Origin: Bacillota bacterium
GTDB lineage: Bacteria; Bacillota; UBA4882; UBA8346
Direction: 5' to 3'
DNA: 21,434 bases
NCBI GenBank assembly: GCA_023429995.1
Contig: JAEZCE010000003.1
Coordinates: forward strand, 1-21,434
The position numbers and the translations under genes are program-made. The notes beneath the pieces are model-generated. The model did not search any database and was not told where the DNA came from. It worked only from the letters and a program-made list of their open reading frames with translations. This document shows, piece after piece, positions 21,212-21,434 of this stretch. Position 1 is the first letter of the stretch; every line of letters starts with the position of its first letter.

Positions 21212-21357
21212 CGTGATTCTTCATAAAATCAACCTCTTGAAACACTTCGTGATACCGCTTGCTTCTTTCCAATACCCAACTTCGAATCATCGCGCCCGTA
21301 AGCAGTGAAGTAATAAAATCCTTTTGCCATGCGTTGCTTGAGACCCCACCTCTTTGT

Positions 21358-21398
21358 CTCCTCCCCGGAACGGCCTGTTTGGCCGTAACGGAGAGGAG
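21358..21398. repeat. Strong hairpin near the window end
   Basis: CTCCTCCCC (21358-21366) pairs with GGAGAGGAG (21390-21398, one mismatch), and ACGGCC (21370-21375) with GGCCGT (21381-21386) around TGTTT. There is no gene in 21085-21434. The stretch holds this fold and the attC-like palindrome, and probably belongs to the spacer 3' of a gene outside the window. Confidence 0.5.
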
Positions 21399-21434
21399 AT
21401 AGGCTAATGCTTTATGGCCTATTTTGGACTCTTT

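Noticed and set aside
1..21434. CRISPR array, tRNA or rRNA genes
   Set aside because: No regularly spaced direct repeats and no cloverleaf or rRNA signature were seen on either strand.

Overview
The window looks like the chromosome of an uncultured or little-studied anaerobic member of the Bacillota (Firmicutes). The order rpmE - yqhQ-like DUF1385 gene - prfA - prmC is typical of Firmicutes, the start sites carry strong AGGAGG-type ribosome binding sites, several starts are TTG or GTG, and consensus sigma-A promoters are readable. One gene encodes a secreted beta-barrel protein ending in Phe. That is an outer-membrane trait and hints at one of the diderm Firmicutes lineages (Halanaerobiales, Limnochordia or Negativicutes type). 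This is inference, because no marker gene such as 16S rRNA lies in the window.

Positions 1-3000 are a repeat-rich accessory stretch. It holds the 3' end of a SymE-like gene, a heavily folded non-coding stretch (224-420), a DUF6809 gene, a small unknown gene, and an Rpn/PD-(D/E)XK nuclease-transposase gene on the minus strand with its own promoter. Two copies of a ~165-base dispersed repeat flank part of it. Positions 3000-4000 hold the outer-membrane-type barrel gene with a clear promoter and terminator.

Positions 4060-12026 are a compact housekeeping block on the plus strand. rpmE has its own promoter and terminator. It is followed by the DUF1385 membrane protein and then prfA, prmC, hypA, hypB, hypF, hypC and hypD. 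From prfA onward the genes overlap or abut, so release factor 1, its methyltransferase and the [NiFe]-hydrogenase maturation proteins are probably translationally coupled and made from one message. HypF and HypE normally act together to make the CN ligands, HypC and HypD carry and assemble Fe(CN)2CO, and HypA and HypB insert nickel. hypE and the hydrogenase structural genes are not in this window.

Positions 12027-12786 hold no convincing gene but contain several strong foldback structures. The best is a candidate structured RNA (12226-12411) built on a 24-bp long-range helix and ending in a terminator-like hairpin. A minus-strand ferredoxin-type aldo/keto reductase follows.

Positions 13939-21434 are an AT-rich accessory region in which every recognisable gene is short and on the minus strand, with unrelated predicted functions: Gfo/Idh/MocA oxidoreductase (frameshifted), SAM methyltransferase, a broken DUF4160/DUF2442 pair, GNAT acetyltransferase, PlsC acyltransferase, PNPOx-like flavoprotein, a broken unknown gene, an IS1595-type insertion sequence and a conserved hypothetical. 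GC-richer, palindromic, partly repeated spacers lie directly 3' of most of these genes. This is the layout of a gene-cassette array. Two spacers carry an attC-like palindrome next to GGACGTTA, but complete attC sites could not be shown and no integrase is present, so the integron reading stays a hypothesis.
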